Shown here: piece after piece, positions 1-6,847 of the stretch
Numbering within the stretch: position 1 is the stretch's first letter
Layout: each line of letters begins with the position of its first letter
Source: Phytoactinopolyspora endophytica
GTDB taxonomy: Bacteria; Actinomycetota; Actinomycetes; Jiangellales; Jiangellaceae
Assembly (NCBI RefSeq): GCF_004138495.1
Contig: NZ_ML142851.1
Location: 164,060-177,500 of the forward strand
Length of the DNA: 13,441 bases
Reading direction: 5' to 3'
Notes under the pieces: generated by a model
What the model was told of the DNA's origin: nothing
Databases searched by the model: none
What the model saw: the letters and a program-made list of their open reading frames with translations, nothing else
Program-made: the position numbers and the translations under genes

Positions 1-619
1 GCTGCCGCTCGCCGACGGGGACCAGGCCGAGATGCCGGCTGGGTGTCTCGATCCCCTCCGATCTGCGCAAGACCCCGAACACCGGTACACCGGTGCTGCT
101 CAAGGCGGCCTTGACCTCCGTCGCGTGGCGTTCAGACCCGATCTTGTTGAGGATCACGCCGGCCAGTGAGACGTGCGGGTCGAACGTGGCGAACCCGTGG
201 ACCAGCGCGGCGACGCTACGGCTGGCCGCACTCGCGTCGACGACGAGCACCACGGGCGTGTCCGTGAGCTTGGCCACGTGAGCGGTGGACGCGAACCCCT
301 CGGTGCCGAGCGCGCCGTCGAACAGACCCATCACGCCCTCGATGACGGCTACCTCGGCGGGCCGGGACCCGGCGCGGGCCCCGTGCAGCAGCAGCGGGAC
401 GATCTGGTCCTCGCCCTGCAGGTGCGGGTCCAGGTTCCGCGCAGGCCGGCCGGTGGCGAGGGCGTGGTAGCCGGGGTCGATGTAATCCGGTCCGACCTTG
501 TGCCCGGAGACCTCGAAGCCCCGGTCCCGCAGCGCCGCCATCAGGCCGGACGCCACCGTCGTCTTCCCCTGACCGGACGCGGGCGCCGCGATCACCAGGC
601 GGGGGAGTTCGTACGGCAC
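1..619 (-). CDS. cobB: Cobyrinate a,c-diamide synthase, N-terminal part (partial)
   Basis: Glutamine- and ATP-dependent amidation of the a and c side chains of cobyrinic acid (cbiA in the oxygen-independent nomenclature; hydrogenobyrinate is the CobB substrate in the aerobic route). Translating the minus strand gives 206 residues. They contain the P-loop SGQGKTT at about residues 15-21, then HKVGPDYIDPGYH and a VIEGVMGLFDG segment, all typical of the N-terminal synthase domain. The C-terminal glutamine amidotransferase domain lies beyond the left edge. The start is GTG at 619-617, chosen because a GGAAGG-like ribosome site sits about 7-8 nt upstream and the protein then begins directly before the first beta strand. 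It is divergent from cobL. No riboswitch is visible in the 189 bp between them. The cobB versus cbiA name is a matter of convention; the family assignment is very secure. Confidence 0.95.
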   Translation of the reverse strand, partial: MPYELPRLVIAAPASGQGKTTVASGLMAALRDRGFEVSGHKVGPDYIDPGYHALATGRPARNLDPHLQGEDQIVPLLLHGARAGSRPAEVAVIEGVMGLFDGALGTEGFASTAHVAKLTDTPVVLVVDASAASRSVAALVHGFATFDPHVSLAGVILNKIGSERHATEVKAALSSTGVPVFGVLRRSEGIETPSRHLGLVPVGERQ

Positions 620-808
620 GTCTAGATCCTTCCCGGGGCCGTTCGGAGTGTTCGGGCTGGTCAGCTGTCTGTGGTGAACGCCGTGACCGGCTTGGGCGGG
701 GCCTGGGGCCGTCGTGCTCCCGGGCGGTCTCCTCCAGCGTCCTGCCGGGTGTGGCCCCTGGCTCACGTTGTGCAGGACGGTACGCGACTTCGGCTACGGT
801 GTGGAACC
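620..808. promoter_or_regulatory. Divergent intergenic region between cobB and cobL
   Basis: These 189 bp separate the GTG of cobB (minus) from the preferred GTG of cobL (plus). No cobalamin riboswitch core, such as the conserved CCACTG box or AGCCAGGAGACC, could be found on either strand. A TANNNT-type hexamer (TACGGT, 795-800) lies 8 nt before the cobL GTG and no good ribosome site is present. That arrangement would suit a leaderless cobL transcript, which is common in actinobacteria, but no convincing -35 hexamer is at the right distance. The cobB side has a clear GGAAGG site. Promoter positions are inference only. Confidence 0.35.
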
Positions 809-2224
809 GTGAGCCAGCCAGCCTTCCGGACGCCAGTGCCTGCCGACGCCATCACCGTCGTCGGCATCGGCGCAGATGGCTGGGCGGGTCTGTCCGAGGA
901 CGCGCGGGCCACGGTGGCCGCAGCGGACGTTCTTGTGGGTGGCGAACGTCACCTCGGCATGGTGCCGGATGGGAATGTGACAAAACTCTCCTGGCCGAAG
1001 CCGTTCCGAGCCGGTCTGAGTGACCTCTTCGCCGAGCATCGCGGCCGTCGAGTGGTGGTCCTTGCCAGTGGAGATCCGCTGGTCAGCGGGGTAGGCACCA
1101 CATTGCTGGAGATGTTCGGCCGGAACGCCGTGCGGGTCGTGCCTGCCGTGTCCTCGGTGGCACTGGCTCGGGCACGGATGGGCTGGCCGGCCGAACGGTC
1201 TGAGGTGGTCAGCGTCGTTGGGCGCAACGTCCACCGGGTGGGTCGCGCATTGGCGCCGGGACAGCGGCTGCTGGTGCTCAGCTCGGACGCGTCCACACCG
1301 TCGGAGGTCGCACGGCTGCTCGTCGAGCGGGGCTACGGAGCCAGCCGGATGAGCGTGCTGGAGGACCTCGGCGGCGACGACGAACGATGCATGCAGGGTG
1401 TCGCCGAGGGCTGGGCACAGCCGCCGACCTCCCCGCTCAACGTCGTCGCCGTGGAATGCGAACTCGACCCCGGCGCTGCCGCATGGTCTCTGGTGCCTGG
1501 TCTCCCCGACGACGCGTTCGAGCACGACGGCCAGATCACCAAGCGTGACCTCCGCGCCGGCTGTCTGGCCCGGCTGGCACCGTTGCCCGGGCAGCTGCTG
1601 TGGGATGTCGGGGCCGGATCCGGAAGCGTGGCCATCGAATGGATGCGCGTCCATCCGGCGAACCGGGCCGTGGCGATCGAAGCGGATCCCGAGCGAGCCG
1701 CCCGGATCCGCCGTAACGCGGAGCGGCTAGGCGTCCCTGACCTGCGGGTGGTGGTCGGATCCGCCCCCGAGGCCCTGAGTGGGCTGGCCGGGACACAGGT
1801 GCCGGACAGCGCGGCCACTGATAGCCATCCAATGCCAGGCAGAGGTCGACCGGCCGGAGGCGGTCCACCTGCTGGCAGCGGTGACAGGCACGACGCCCCG
1901 GACGCGGTCTTCCTGGGTGGCGGCGTGAGCGTGCCCGGAATGGTCGATGCCTGCCTCGATGCGCTGGGGCCGGGCGGACGGCTCGTCGCACACGCCGTCA
2001 CGCTGCAAGCCGAGGCGGCGCTGACCAGTGCCTATGCCACGTACGGCGGTGAGCTGGCGAGACACTCGGTCGAGCGGGCGGCTCCGCTTGGCAGCCTCAC
2101 CGGCTGGACGCCGGCCCGGACCCTGACCCAATGGAGCTTCAGCCGGGCGTCGCACGCCGAGCCGCCCGAGGTCGGTGACGGCTCGGCGCCTGGACCAGGA
2201 GACCCGAATGACTCGCCACGTTGA
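809..2224 (+). CDS. cobL: Precorrin-6B C5,15-methyltransferase / C12-decarboxylase (CbiE-CbiT fusion, CobL)
   Basis: Bifunctional enzyme that methylates C5 and C15 and decarboxylates the C12 acetate side chain of the corrin macrocycle. The 471-residue protein has an N-terminal CbiE-type tetrapyrrole methylase domain (GIGADGW at 19-25; ASGDPLVSG near residue 90) and a C-terminal CbiT domain with the SAM motif I WDVGAGSGS at 265-273 and the PDAVFLGGG strand near 364-372. GTG 809 was chosen because homologues begin just before this first strand. The longer frame from 671 adds 46 residues without family resemblance. About 35 G/P/S-rich residues (329-363) are inserted between GSAPEAL and PDAVF, and their codons are much less G/C-ending than those around them. 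The C-terminus also has a polar tail of about 30 residues. cobM follows 104 bp downstream on the same strand. Confidence 0.95.
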   Translation: MSQPAFRTPVPADAITVVGIGADGWAGLSEDARATVAAADVLVGGERHLGMVPDGNVTKLSWPKPFRAGLSDLFAEHRGRRVVVLASGDPLVSGVGTTLLEMFGRNAVRVVPAVSSVALARARMGWPAERSEVVSVVGRNVHRVGRALAPGQRLLVLSSDASTPSEVARLLVERGYGASRMSVLEDLGGDDERCMQGVAEGWAQPPTSPLNVVAVECELDPGAAAWSLVPGLPDDAFEHDGQITKRDLRAGCLARLAPLPGQLLWDVGAGSGSVAIEWMRVHPANRAVAIEADPERAARIRRNAERLGVPDLRVVVGSAPEALSGLAGTQVPDSAATDSHPMPGRGRPAGGGPPAGSGDRHDAPDAVFLGGGVSVPGMVDACLDALGPGGRLVAHAVTLQAEAALTSAYATYGGELARHSVERAAPLGSLTGWTPARTLTQWSFSRASHAEPPEVGDGSAPGPGDPNDSPR

Positions 2225-2283
2225 TACCGCCAGAGCCGGCCTGGGGGCCAGTTTCGTCGCGTGAGCGCATCTGGCGGTATCGA
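2221..2283 (+). repeat. 12-bp inverted repeat (extends to 14 with a wobble) in the cobL-cobM gap
   Basis: The arms GATACCGCCAGA (2223-2234) and TCTGGCGGTATC (2270-2281) are perfect reverse complements separated by 35 nt. One G-U and one A-U pair extend the stem outward to 2221/2283 in RNA. The left arm overlaps the cobL TGA stop codon (2222-2224). The loop contains a small GGCC...GGCC helix. No U-tract follows, so it is not a standard intrinsic terminator. It could be an attenuator, an mRNA-stabilising hairpin between the two cistrons, or the relic of a small mobile repeat. Confidence 0.6.
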
Positions 2284-2315
2284 GGTCCGGCTTTCTGCCC
2301 GTCGGACGCAACCTG

Positions 2316-2323
2316 AAGGAGAG
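2316..2323 (+). promoter_or_regulatory. Ribosome binding site of cobM
   Basis: AAGGAGAG lies 5 nt before the GTG at 2329, a strong Shine-Dalgarno match. It fixes the start of cobM at GTG 2329 and indicates independent translation after the 104-bp gap that follows cobL. Confidence 0.75.
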
Positions 2324-2328
2324 AACTC

Positions 2329-3090
2329 GTGACTGTTTACTTCATCGGCGCCGGCCCGGGTGCGGCCGACCTCATCACTGTGCGCGGCAGGGATGTGCTT
2401 GCCCGATGCCAGGTCTGCCTCTACCCGGGAAGCCTGACCCCCACCGAACTGCTCGAGCACTGTCCGCAGCACGCGCGGCTGGTGGACACGGCCGACCTCA
2501 CGCTGGAACAGATCATCGACGAACAGGTGGCGGCGCACCAGCGCGGAGACGACGTGGCGCGCATGGTGTCCGGCGACCCGTCGGTCTACAGCGCCGTTGC
2601 CGAGCAGATGCGCCGGCTGGACGCGTCCGGCGTGCCCTACGAGGTTGTGCCGGGAGTCCCGGCGTTCGCGGCGGCCGCAGCCGTACTCAAACGCGAGCTC
2701 ACGGTGCCGACGGTCGGGCAGAGTGTGGTGCTCACCCGGGCACAGGCGCGCTCCACCTCTATGCCCGACGGGGAGAAGCTGGCTGCTTTCGCCGCGACCG
2801 GCACGACGCTGGCGCTGCATCTGGCGGTCAACCGGATCGAACAGGTGGTGGAGGAACTGCTGCCGTTCTACGGGGCGGACTGCCCGTCCGCGGTGGTGGC
2901 CCTGGCGTCTCAGTCCGGTGAGCAGGTGGTCCGCGGGACGCTAGGCGAGCTTGCGGAGATGATCCGGGATGCGGGGATCACGCGCGCGGCGACGATTTTC
3001 GTGGGGCCGGTGCTGGCGGCCGAAGGGTTCCCGGACAGCTTCCTGTACTCGGCCGCGCGCGATCGCTCCAAGCAGCCCGCTCCGCTGTGA
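2329..3090 (+). CDS. cobM: Precorrin-4 C11-methyltransferase
   Basis: Transfers a methyl group from S-adenosylmethionine to C11 of precorrin-4, giving precorrin-5 (CbiF is the cobalt-pathway equivalent). The 253-residue protein is a single tetrapyrrole methylase domain of normal family length. It shows GAGPGAADL at 7-15, the SGDPS loop at 81-85, the VVPGVPAFAAAAAVL helix that shapes the SAM pocket, and SGEQVVRGTL followed by the ATIFVGPVL C-terminal strand. It starts at a GTG with a strong AAGGAGAG site. It lies downstream of cobL on the same strand and converges with cbiD, with a perfect palindrome between the two stop codons. No defects are visible. Confidence 0.97.
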   Translation: MTVYFIGAGPGAADLITVRGRDVLARCQVCLYPGSLTPTELLEHCPQHARLVDTADLTLEQIIDEQVAAHQRGDDVARMVSGDPSVYSAVAEQMRRLDASGVPYEVVPGVPAFAAAAAVLKRELTVPTVGQSVVLTRAQARSTSMPDGEKLAAFAATGTTLALHLAVNRIEQVVEELLPFYGADCPSAVVALASQSGEQVVRGTLGELAEMIRDAGITRAATIFVGPVLAAEGFPDSFLYSAARDRSKQPAPL

Positions 3091-3102
3091 ACTCCTGCTC
3101 GC

Positions 3103-3157
3103 CCATGATCATGAACAGTAACCGTGCTATCGACACGGTTACTGTTCATGATCATGG
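3103..3157. terminator. Perfect 24-bp palindrome with 7-nt loop, candidate bidirectional terminator
   Basis: The arms at 3103-3126 and 3134-3157 are exact reverse complements over 24 bp, with loop ctatcga. The hairpin begins 12 nt after the cobM stop and ends 13 nt before the cbiD stop (minus), so it is almost exactly centred between the convergent genes. That position suggests a bidirectional terminator. There is no U-tract on either side. The arms contain ATGATCAT and are much more A/T-rich than the surrounding DNA. A dispersed extragenic palindromic element is the main alternative. Confidence 0.7.
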
Positions 3158-3170
3158 AGAAGTTGCGTGG

Positions 3171-4253
3171 TCAGGCGCGGCCGACGACGGTCCCAGCCCG
3201 GTTCACGACGACGACGTCGACCGTGACCGGTGCCTCACGCAGGACGTCCGCCGACGCCCGGAGCGCGCGCTGCGCGACGAGCGTGCCGAGGTCGACGCCG
3301 GCGGCCTCGGCGAGCTCCAGCGCGTGGATCGCCGTGTTGGCGTTGGCGACGGCAGTGGCCAGATCCGGATGGCCCGCGGTGCCGGCCATCTCGGCGAGCA
3401 AGGTGAAGTCCACCTCGGACCGGTTGGAGTGAAGGTCGAGGTAGCCGGCGGCCAGCTTGGACAGCTTGGCGAACCCGCCGGCGATGGTGAGCCGGGGTAT
3501 CGGGTGCCGCCTCAGGTACTTCAGCACCGCACCGGCGAAGTCGCCCATGTCCAGCAGCGCGCTGTCCGGCAGCCCGTACATCTCCTGGACCACACGTTCC
3601 GAGGTGCTGCCGGTGGCCGCCGCGACGTGCTCGTATCCCATGGCACGCGACACGTCGACGCCTCGCCGGATGCTGTCGATCCACGCCGAGCAGGAGTACG
3701 GAACGACCACACCGGTGGTGCCCAGCACGGACAGCCCGCCGACGATGCCGAGGCGTGGATTCCAGGTCTGGCGGGCCATCTCCTCGCCGTCCGGGATGGA
3801 GATCTCGACGACGACGTCGGCGCTCCCGCCGTAATCGCGCGCGACCCGTTCCACAGCCTCCCGAATGAGCTGACGGGGGACGGGATTGATCGCCGGCTCG
3901 CCCACCTCGAGCGGCAGCCCGGGACGGGTGACGGTGCCCACGCCGTCACCGGCGCGGAAGGTGACGCCACTACCGGGGTCGCCGGCGCGGACCGTGGCGA
4001 CGATGAGCGCACCATGGGTGACGTCGGGGTCGTCTCCCGCATCCTTGACGACGCCTGCGCTGGCGGAGTCCTCGCCGAGCTGCTCGGTGGCCAGCGCGAA
4101 GTGCGGGCGTCTGTCCTTCGGCAGCTGCACCTCGACCGGGTCGGGGAACTCGCCGGTGAGCAACGCCGTGTAGGCGGCCGTGGCGGCGGCCGTGGCGCAG
4201 GCGCCCGTCGTCCAGCCGTAGCGCAGCCCGTTGGCTGTCCGCTCGGCCGTCAC
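3171..4253 (-). CDS. cbiD: Cobalt-precorrin-5B C1-methyltransferase
   Basis: SAM-dependent methylation at C1 of the ring-contracted macrocycle. The 360-residue protein has the N-terminal CbiD signature GLRYGWTTGACATAA at residues 9-23, the central GGLSVLGTTGVVVPYS segment with SAWIDSIRRG just after it, and GGFAKLSKLAAG towards the C-terminus. The GTG at 4253-4251 is preferred because it leaves only eight residues before this signature. The ATG at 4373 would add 40 residues and overlap cobK by more than 70 bp. Upstream bases show only a weak ribosome site (ACGGGA). It is divergent from cobK across 47 bp and convergent with cobM. CbiD is known from the oxygen-independent route, where CobF serves in the aerobic one; here it sits with CobG. 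Confidence 0.95.
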   Translation of the reverse strand: MTAERTANGLRYGWTTGACATAAATAAYTALLTGEFPDPVEVQLPKDRRPHFALATEQLGEDSASAGVVKDAGDDPDVTHGALIVATVRAGDPGSGVTFRAGDGVGTVTRPGLPLEVGEPAINPVPRQLIREAVERVARDYGGSADVVVEISIPDGEEMARQTWNPRLGIVGGLSVLGTTGVVVPYSCSAWIDSIRRGVDVSRAMGYEHVAAATGSTSERVVQEMYGLPDSALLDMGDFAGAVLKYLRRHPIPRLTIAGGFAKLSKLAAGYLDLHSNRSEVDFTLLAEMAGTAGHPDLATAVANANTAIHALELAEAAGVDLGTLVAQRALRASADVLREAPVTVDVVVVNRAGTVVGRA

Positions 4254-4300
4254 GGTACGTCCCGTCTCAGCTGCGGTCTCACGGACTGGAACGGTACGCC
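4254..4300. promoter_or_regulatory. 47-bp divergent gap between cbiD and cobK
   Basis: The GTG of cbiD and the ATG of cobK face away from each other across only 47 bp, so the promoters of the two genes must overlap this gap or extend into the coding regions. Neither start has a strong Shine-Dalgarno sequence; the best candidates are ACGGGA for cbiD and GGAACGG for cobK. No clear -35/-10 pair could be assigned. Short or leaderless transcripts are possible. Confidence 0.35.
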
Positions 4301-5074
4301 ATGACCGATAGGTCGAGGCAACCTGTGCTGGTACTGGGTGGGACGTCCGAGGCGCGTGCGCTGGCGGCCGCATTGGAGCGGTACGGCGTCCGAGTGATCT
4401 CGTCGCTCGCGGGCCGGGTCAAAAAACCCCGGCTCCCCGAGGGTGAGGTCCGGATCGGCGGGTTCGGTGGACCGGAAGGGCTGGCAGCGTGGCTGCGCAC
4501 CGAGGGTGTTGTCGCCGTCGTCGATGCGACGCATCCGTTCGCGGAGCGGATCGGCGCGTCTGCCGCGGGCGCGGCCGAGGCTACCGGCGTGCCGCTGCTG
4601 CGGCTGGAACGTGCGGGGTGGCAGGCTGGAGCCGGCGATGACTGGCGCTGGGCAGACTCGCTCGACGACGCTGCCCGCATGCTGCCGGAGCTCGGTACAC
4701 GGGTCTTCCTGACGACGGGACGGCAGGGGCTGGCGGCGTTTGCACACCTCAGCGATGTGTGGTTCCTGATCAGGTGCGTCGATCCGCCGGATCCTCCGCT
4801 TCCGCCGCGAGCCGAGGTGATCCTGGACCGGGGGCCGTACACGGCGGAGGGCGAACTGGCGCTGATGCGCGAGCACCGGATCGACGTGGTGGTGACCAAG
4901 GACAGCGGCGGCTCCTACACCGAGGCGAAGCTCACCGCGGCCCGGGAGCTGGGGCGTCCCGTCGTCGTCGTGCGGCGCCCGCCCCGTCCGGCGGTGACCA
5001 CGGTCGGCACCGTTGCCGACGCCCTCGAATGGATCCGGTCGGAGCTAGGAACCACCGACCAAAAGGCACGTTGA
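4301..5074 (+). CDS. cobK: Precorrin-6A reductase
   Basis: NADPH-dependent reduction of the macrocycle of precorrin-6A to precorrin-6B (CbiJ family), the step before CobL. The 257-residue protein matches the family length. It begins with the dinucleotide-binding strand VLVLGGTSEAR (9-19) and contains SSLAGRV followed by GEVRIGGFGG, the signature VDATHPFAERI (from residue 74), TGRQGLAAF, and VVTKDSGGSYTEAK near residue 200. The start ATG at 4301 has only a weak upstream ribosome site. It shares a 47-bp divergent gap with cbiD and is followed after 56 bp by bluB on the same strand, possibly as one transcript. No anomalies are visible. Confidence 0.95.
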   Translation: MTDRSRQPVLVLGGTSEARALAAALERYGVRVISSLAGRVKKPRLPEGEVRIGGFGGPEGLAAWLRTEGVVAVVDATHPFAERIGASAAGAAEATGVPLLRLERAGWQAGAGDDWRWADSLDDAARMLPELGTRVFLTTGRQGLAAFAHLSDVWFLIRCVDPPDPPLPPRAEVILDRGPYTAEGELALMREHRIDVVVTKDSGGSYTEAKLTAARELGRPVVVVRRPPRPAVTTVGTVADALEWIRSELGTTDQKAR

Positions 5075-5115
5075 GGCGCGCGGCGCACCACAGGCCGGCG
5101 TTGGAGATACAGAAC

Positions 5116-5121
5116 AAGGGG
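5116..5121 (+). promoter_or_regulatory. Ribosome binding site of bluB
   Basis: AAGGGG lies 9 nt before the ATG at 5131 and supports that start over downstream candidates. The remainder of the 56-bp cobK-bluB gap contains no evident hairpin or promoter. Confidence 0.6.
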
Positions 5122-5130
5122 TGACGACAG

Positions 5131-5811
5131 ATGACAGGCACAGCACACGAGTCGGCAGGGACCAGGCGTGCTCCGGAACTGGAAGCGTTCTACCAGGTAC
5201 TGCAACGGCGCCGGGACGTTCGTGGGGAGTTCACCGGAGCGCCGATCCCGGACGACATGTTGGAACGGGTGCTCGGGGCGGCGCACTCGGCGCCCAGCGT
5301 GGGGCTGAGCCAGCCATGGGACTTCGTCCTGGTCCGCGACGAGAGCACCCGCGGGCGGTTCCGCGAGCACGTCGCCGGTGAGCGCAAGGTCTTCGCCGAC
5401 ACTCTCACCGGCGAGGAGGCGCAGCTGTTCAGCAAGATCAAGATCGAGGGCATCCTGGAGTCGAGCGTGGGCGTCGTCGTGACGTATGACCCTTCCAGGG
5501 GCTCGCCCGCCGTGCTTGGCCGGCACGCTATCGCCGACGCCGGGCTGTACTCGGTATGCCTCGCGATCCAGAACCTCTGGCTGGCCGCCACGGCCGAAGG
5601 GCTGGGCGTGGGATGGGTCAGCTTCTACCGCGAGGAGTTTCTCGCCTCCCTGGTGGGGTTGCCGGAGGGGATCCGGCCGGTGGCCTGGCTGTGCCTGGGC
5701 CCGGTCAGCGAGCTGGCGACGACGCCCGACTTGGAACGCCACGGCTGGCGCCGCCGGCGTCCGCTGGCCGATGCGCTCCACCAGGAGCAGTGGACACCAC
5801 GAAACTCCTGA
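5131..5811 (+). CDS. bluB: 5,6-dimethylbenzimidazole synthase
   Basis: Oxygen-dependent fragmentation of reduced FMN to 5,6-dimethylbenzimidazole, the lower axial ligand of cobalamin. The 226-residue protein is a flavin-destructase member of the nitroreductase fold. It has RRRDVRGEF near the N-terminus (Asp29), the flavin-contacting APSVGLSQPW at 54-63, and VGWVSFYRE with Ser164. Asp29 and Ser164 are 135 residues apart, the same spacing as Asp32 and Ser167, which are reported as important in the Sinorhizobium meliloti enzyme. All key residues therefore appear intact. It follows cobK on the same strand with its own AAGGGG site. A weak terminator and an ECF41 promoter begin directly after its stop codon. 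An oxygen-requiring BluB fits the aerobic character given by CobG. Confidence 0.95.
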   Translation: MTGTAHESAGTRRAPELEAFYQVLQRRRDVRGEFTGAPIPDDMLERVLGAAHSAPSVGLSQPWDFVLVRDESTRGRFREHVAGERKVFADTLTGEEAQLFSKIKIEGILESSVGVVVTYDPSRGSPAVLGRHAIADAGLYSVCLAIQNLWLAATAEGLGVGWVSFYREEFLASLVGLPEGIRPVAWLCLGPVSELATTPDLERHGWRRRRPLADALHQEQWTPRNS

Positions 5812-5836
5812 CCTGACGCGAGCCGGTGAGGTTTTT
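5811..5836 (+). terminator. Weak intrinsic terminator after bluB
   Basis: ACCTGAC (5811-5817) can pair with GTGAGGT (5826-5832) with one mismatch across an 8-nt loop, followed by TTTT at 5833-5836. It starts at the last base of the bluB stop and ends 2 nt before the ECF41 promoter, so it would separate the B12 transcript from the sigma-factor operon. The stem is short, so confidence is limited. Confidence 0.4.
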
Positions 5837-5838
5837 CA

Positions 5839-5865
5839 TGTCACAGACAGCCAGGCTGACTCGTC
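5839..5865 (+). promoter_or_regulatory. ECF41-type promoter upstream of the epimerase-sigma operon
   Basis: TGTCACA (5839-5845), exactly 16 nt, then CGTC (5862-5865): a perfect match to the ECF41 consensus TGTCACA-N16-CGTC known from that sigma family. Transcription would start a few bases downstream, leaving a leader of about 40 nt before the ATG at 5912. The sigma factor encoded by the second gene of the operon is an ECF41 member, so this is an expected autoregulatory promoter. Confidence 0.88.
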
Positions 5866-5911
5866 CCATGTCTTACAGAGACAGACGTGGGAATCGGGAA
5901 GGTGATTGGTC

Positions 5912-6847
5912 ATGCGCGTGTTCGTGGCAGGTGGGACGGGGGCCATGGGGCGGTGGCTGGTGCCGCAGCTGGTGGCCCGGGGTCATCAGGTGGTGGCGAC
6001 GACGACGAACGCGGCCAAGCTGGAGGAGGTAGCACAGCTGGGTGCCGAGGCGGTCGTGATGGACGGGTTGGACGCGATGTCGGTCGGTGAGGCGGTGGCC
6101 GAGGCCCGGCCGGAGGCAATCGTTCACCAGATGACCGCCCTTTCCGTGACGCACGCCGGCAAACCCGACTTCAGGCACCCCGAACGGTTCGGCGCACTCA
6201 CGAACCGGCTGCGCACCGAGGGGACGGACCACCTGCTGGCCGCCGGTGAGGCGACCGGCGTATCCCACGTTGTCGCCCAGAGTGTCGCCACCTGGCCGGC
6301 AAACCGCGAGCGTGGATTGGTGACCGAGGAGGAGCCGCTGGCGCTCGACGAGTTGCCGGCGAAGATGCGCATCTTGGCGGAGCCGCTCCATCATGTCGAA
6401 GACGTGGTCGTCAAGGCCGGTGGCGCGGCCCTGCGATACGGCGGATTCTACGGTCCCGGCGGCGGCGTCGAGGGCCAGATCGAGCTGGTGCGCAAGCGCA
6501 GGCTCCCGATCATCGGAGGCGGGACCGGCTACTTCTCGTGGGTGCATCTCGACGACGCGGCGAGGGCTACCGTGTTGGCTGTGGAGCAGCGGGCGAACGG
6601 CGTGTTCAACATCGTCGACGACGAACCGGCCCCGGTCAGCGAATGGCTGCCTCACCTGGCCGCGTGCGTCGGGGCGAAGAGGCCGCTGCGGATCCCCAAG
6701 TGGCTGGTCCGGCCGCTGGCGGGCGAAATGGGCGTGGCGATGATGACCGAAGGGCGCGGCTACTCCAACGCAAAGGCTAAGCGGGAGCTCGGTTGGGAGC
6801 TGCGCTTCCCCACGTGGCGCGAGGGCTTCAAGGAAGAGCCGGCGTGA
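5912..6847 (+). CDS. NAD(P)-dependent epimerase/dehydratase-like protein (atypical SDR)
   Basis: A 311-residue Rossmann-fold protein of the extended short-chain dehydrogenase group. It has GGTGAMG at residues 7-13, TYFS-type context FSWVHLDDAARAT in the middle, GVFNIVDDEPAPVSEWL, and the C-terminal YSNAKAKRELGW motif common in NAD-dependent epimerases. The catalytic YxxxK of classical extended SDRs is not visible at its usual place, so it may bind a nucleotide without epimerase chemistry; the substrate is unknown. The ATG at 5912 is chosen because GGGAAGG (5896-5902) is 9 nt upstream; a TTG at 5906 would be too close. It lies downstream of an ECF41 promoter and overlaps the sigma gene by GTGA. 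Epimerases, oxidoreductases and carboxymuconolactone decarboxylases are the usual ECF41 partners. Confidence 0.88.
   Translation: MRVFVAGGTGAMGRWLVPQLVARGHQVVATTTNAAKLEEVAQLGAEAVVMDGLDAMSVGEAVAEARPEAIVHQMTALSVTHAGKPDFRHPERFGALTNRLRTEGTDHLLAAGEATGVSHVVAQSVATWPANRERGLVTEEEPLALDELPAKMRILAEPLHHVEDVVVKAGGAALRYGGFYGPGGGVEGQIELVRKRRLPIIGGGTGYFSWVHLDDAARATVLAVEQRANGVFNIVDDEPAPVSEWLPHLAACVGAKRPLRIPKWLVRPLAGEMGVAMMTEGRGYSNAKAKRELGWELRFPTWREGFKEEPA

Noticed and set aside
735..775. GAGCCAGGGGCC on the minus strand upstream of cobB, resembling the end of a cobalamin riboswitch
   Set aside because: It lacks the conserved AGGAGACC pattern and there is no room for or trace of the upstream riboswitch core before the divergent cobL gene.
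671..808. N-terminal extension of cobL from GTG 671
   Set aside because: The 46 extra residues are basic and unlike the family, and the tetrapyrrole methylase fold begins directly after GTG 809.
976..982. Third TGTCACA box (minus strand) inside cobL
   Set aside because: The sequence 16 nt downstream is not CGTC and the site lies inside a coding region pointing at no gene start.
4254..4373. Longer cbiD start at ATG 4373
   Set aside because: It would overlap the divergent cobK gene by more than 70 bp and adds residues with no CbiD similarity.
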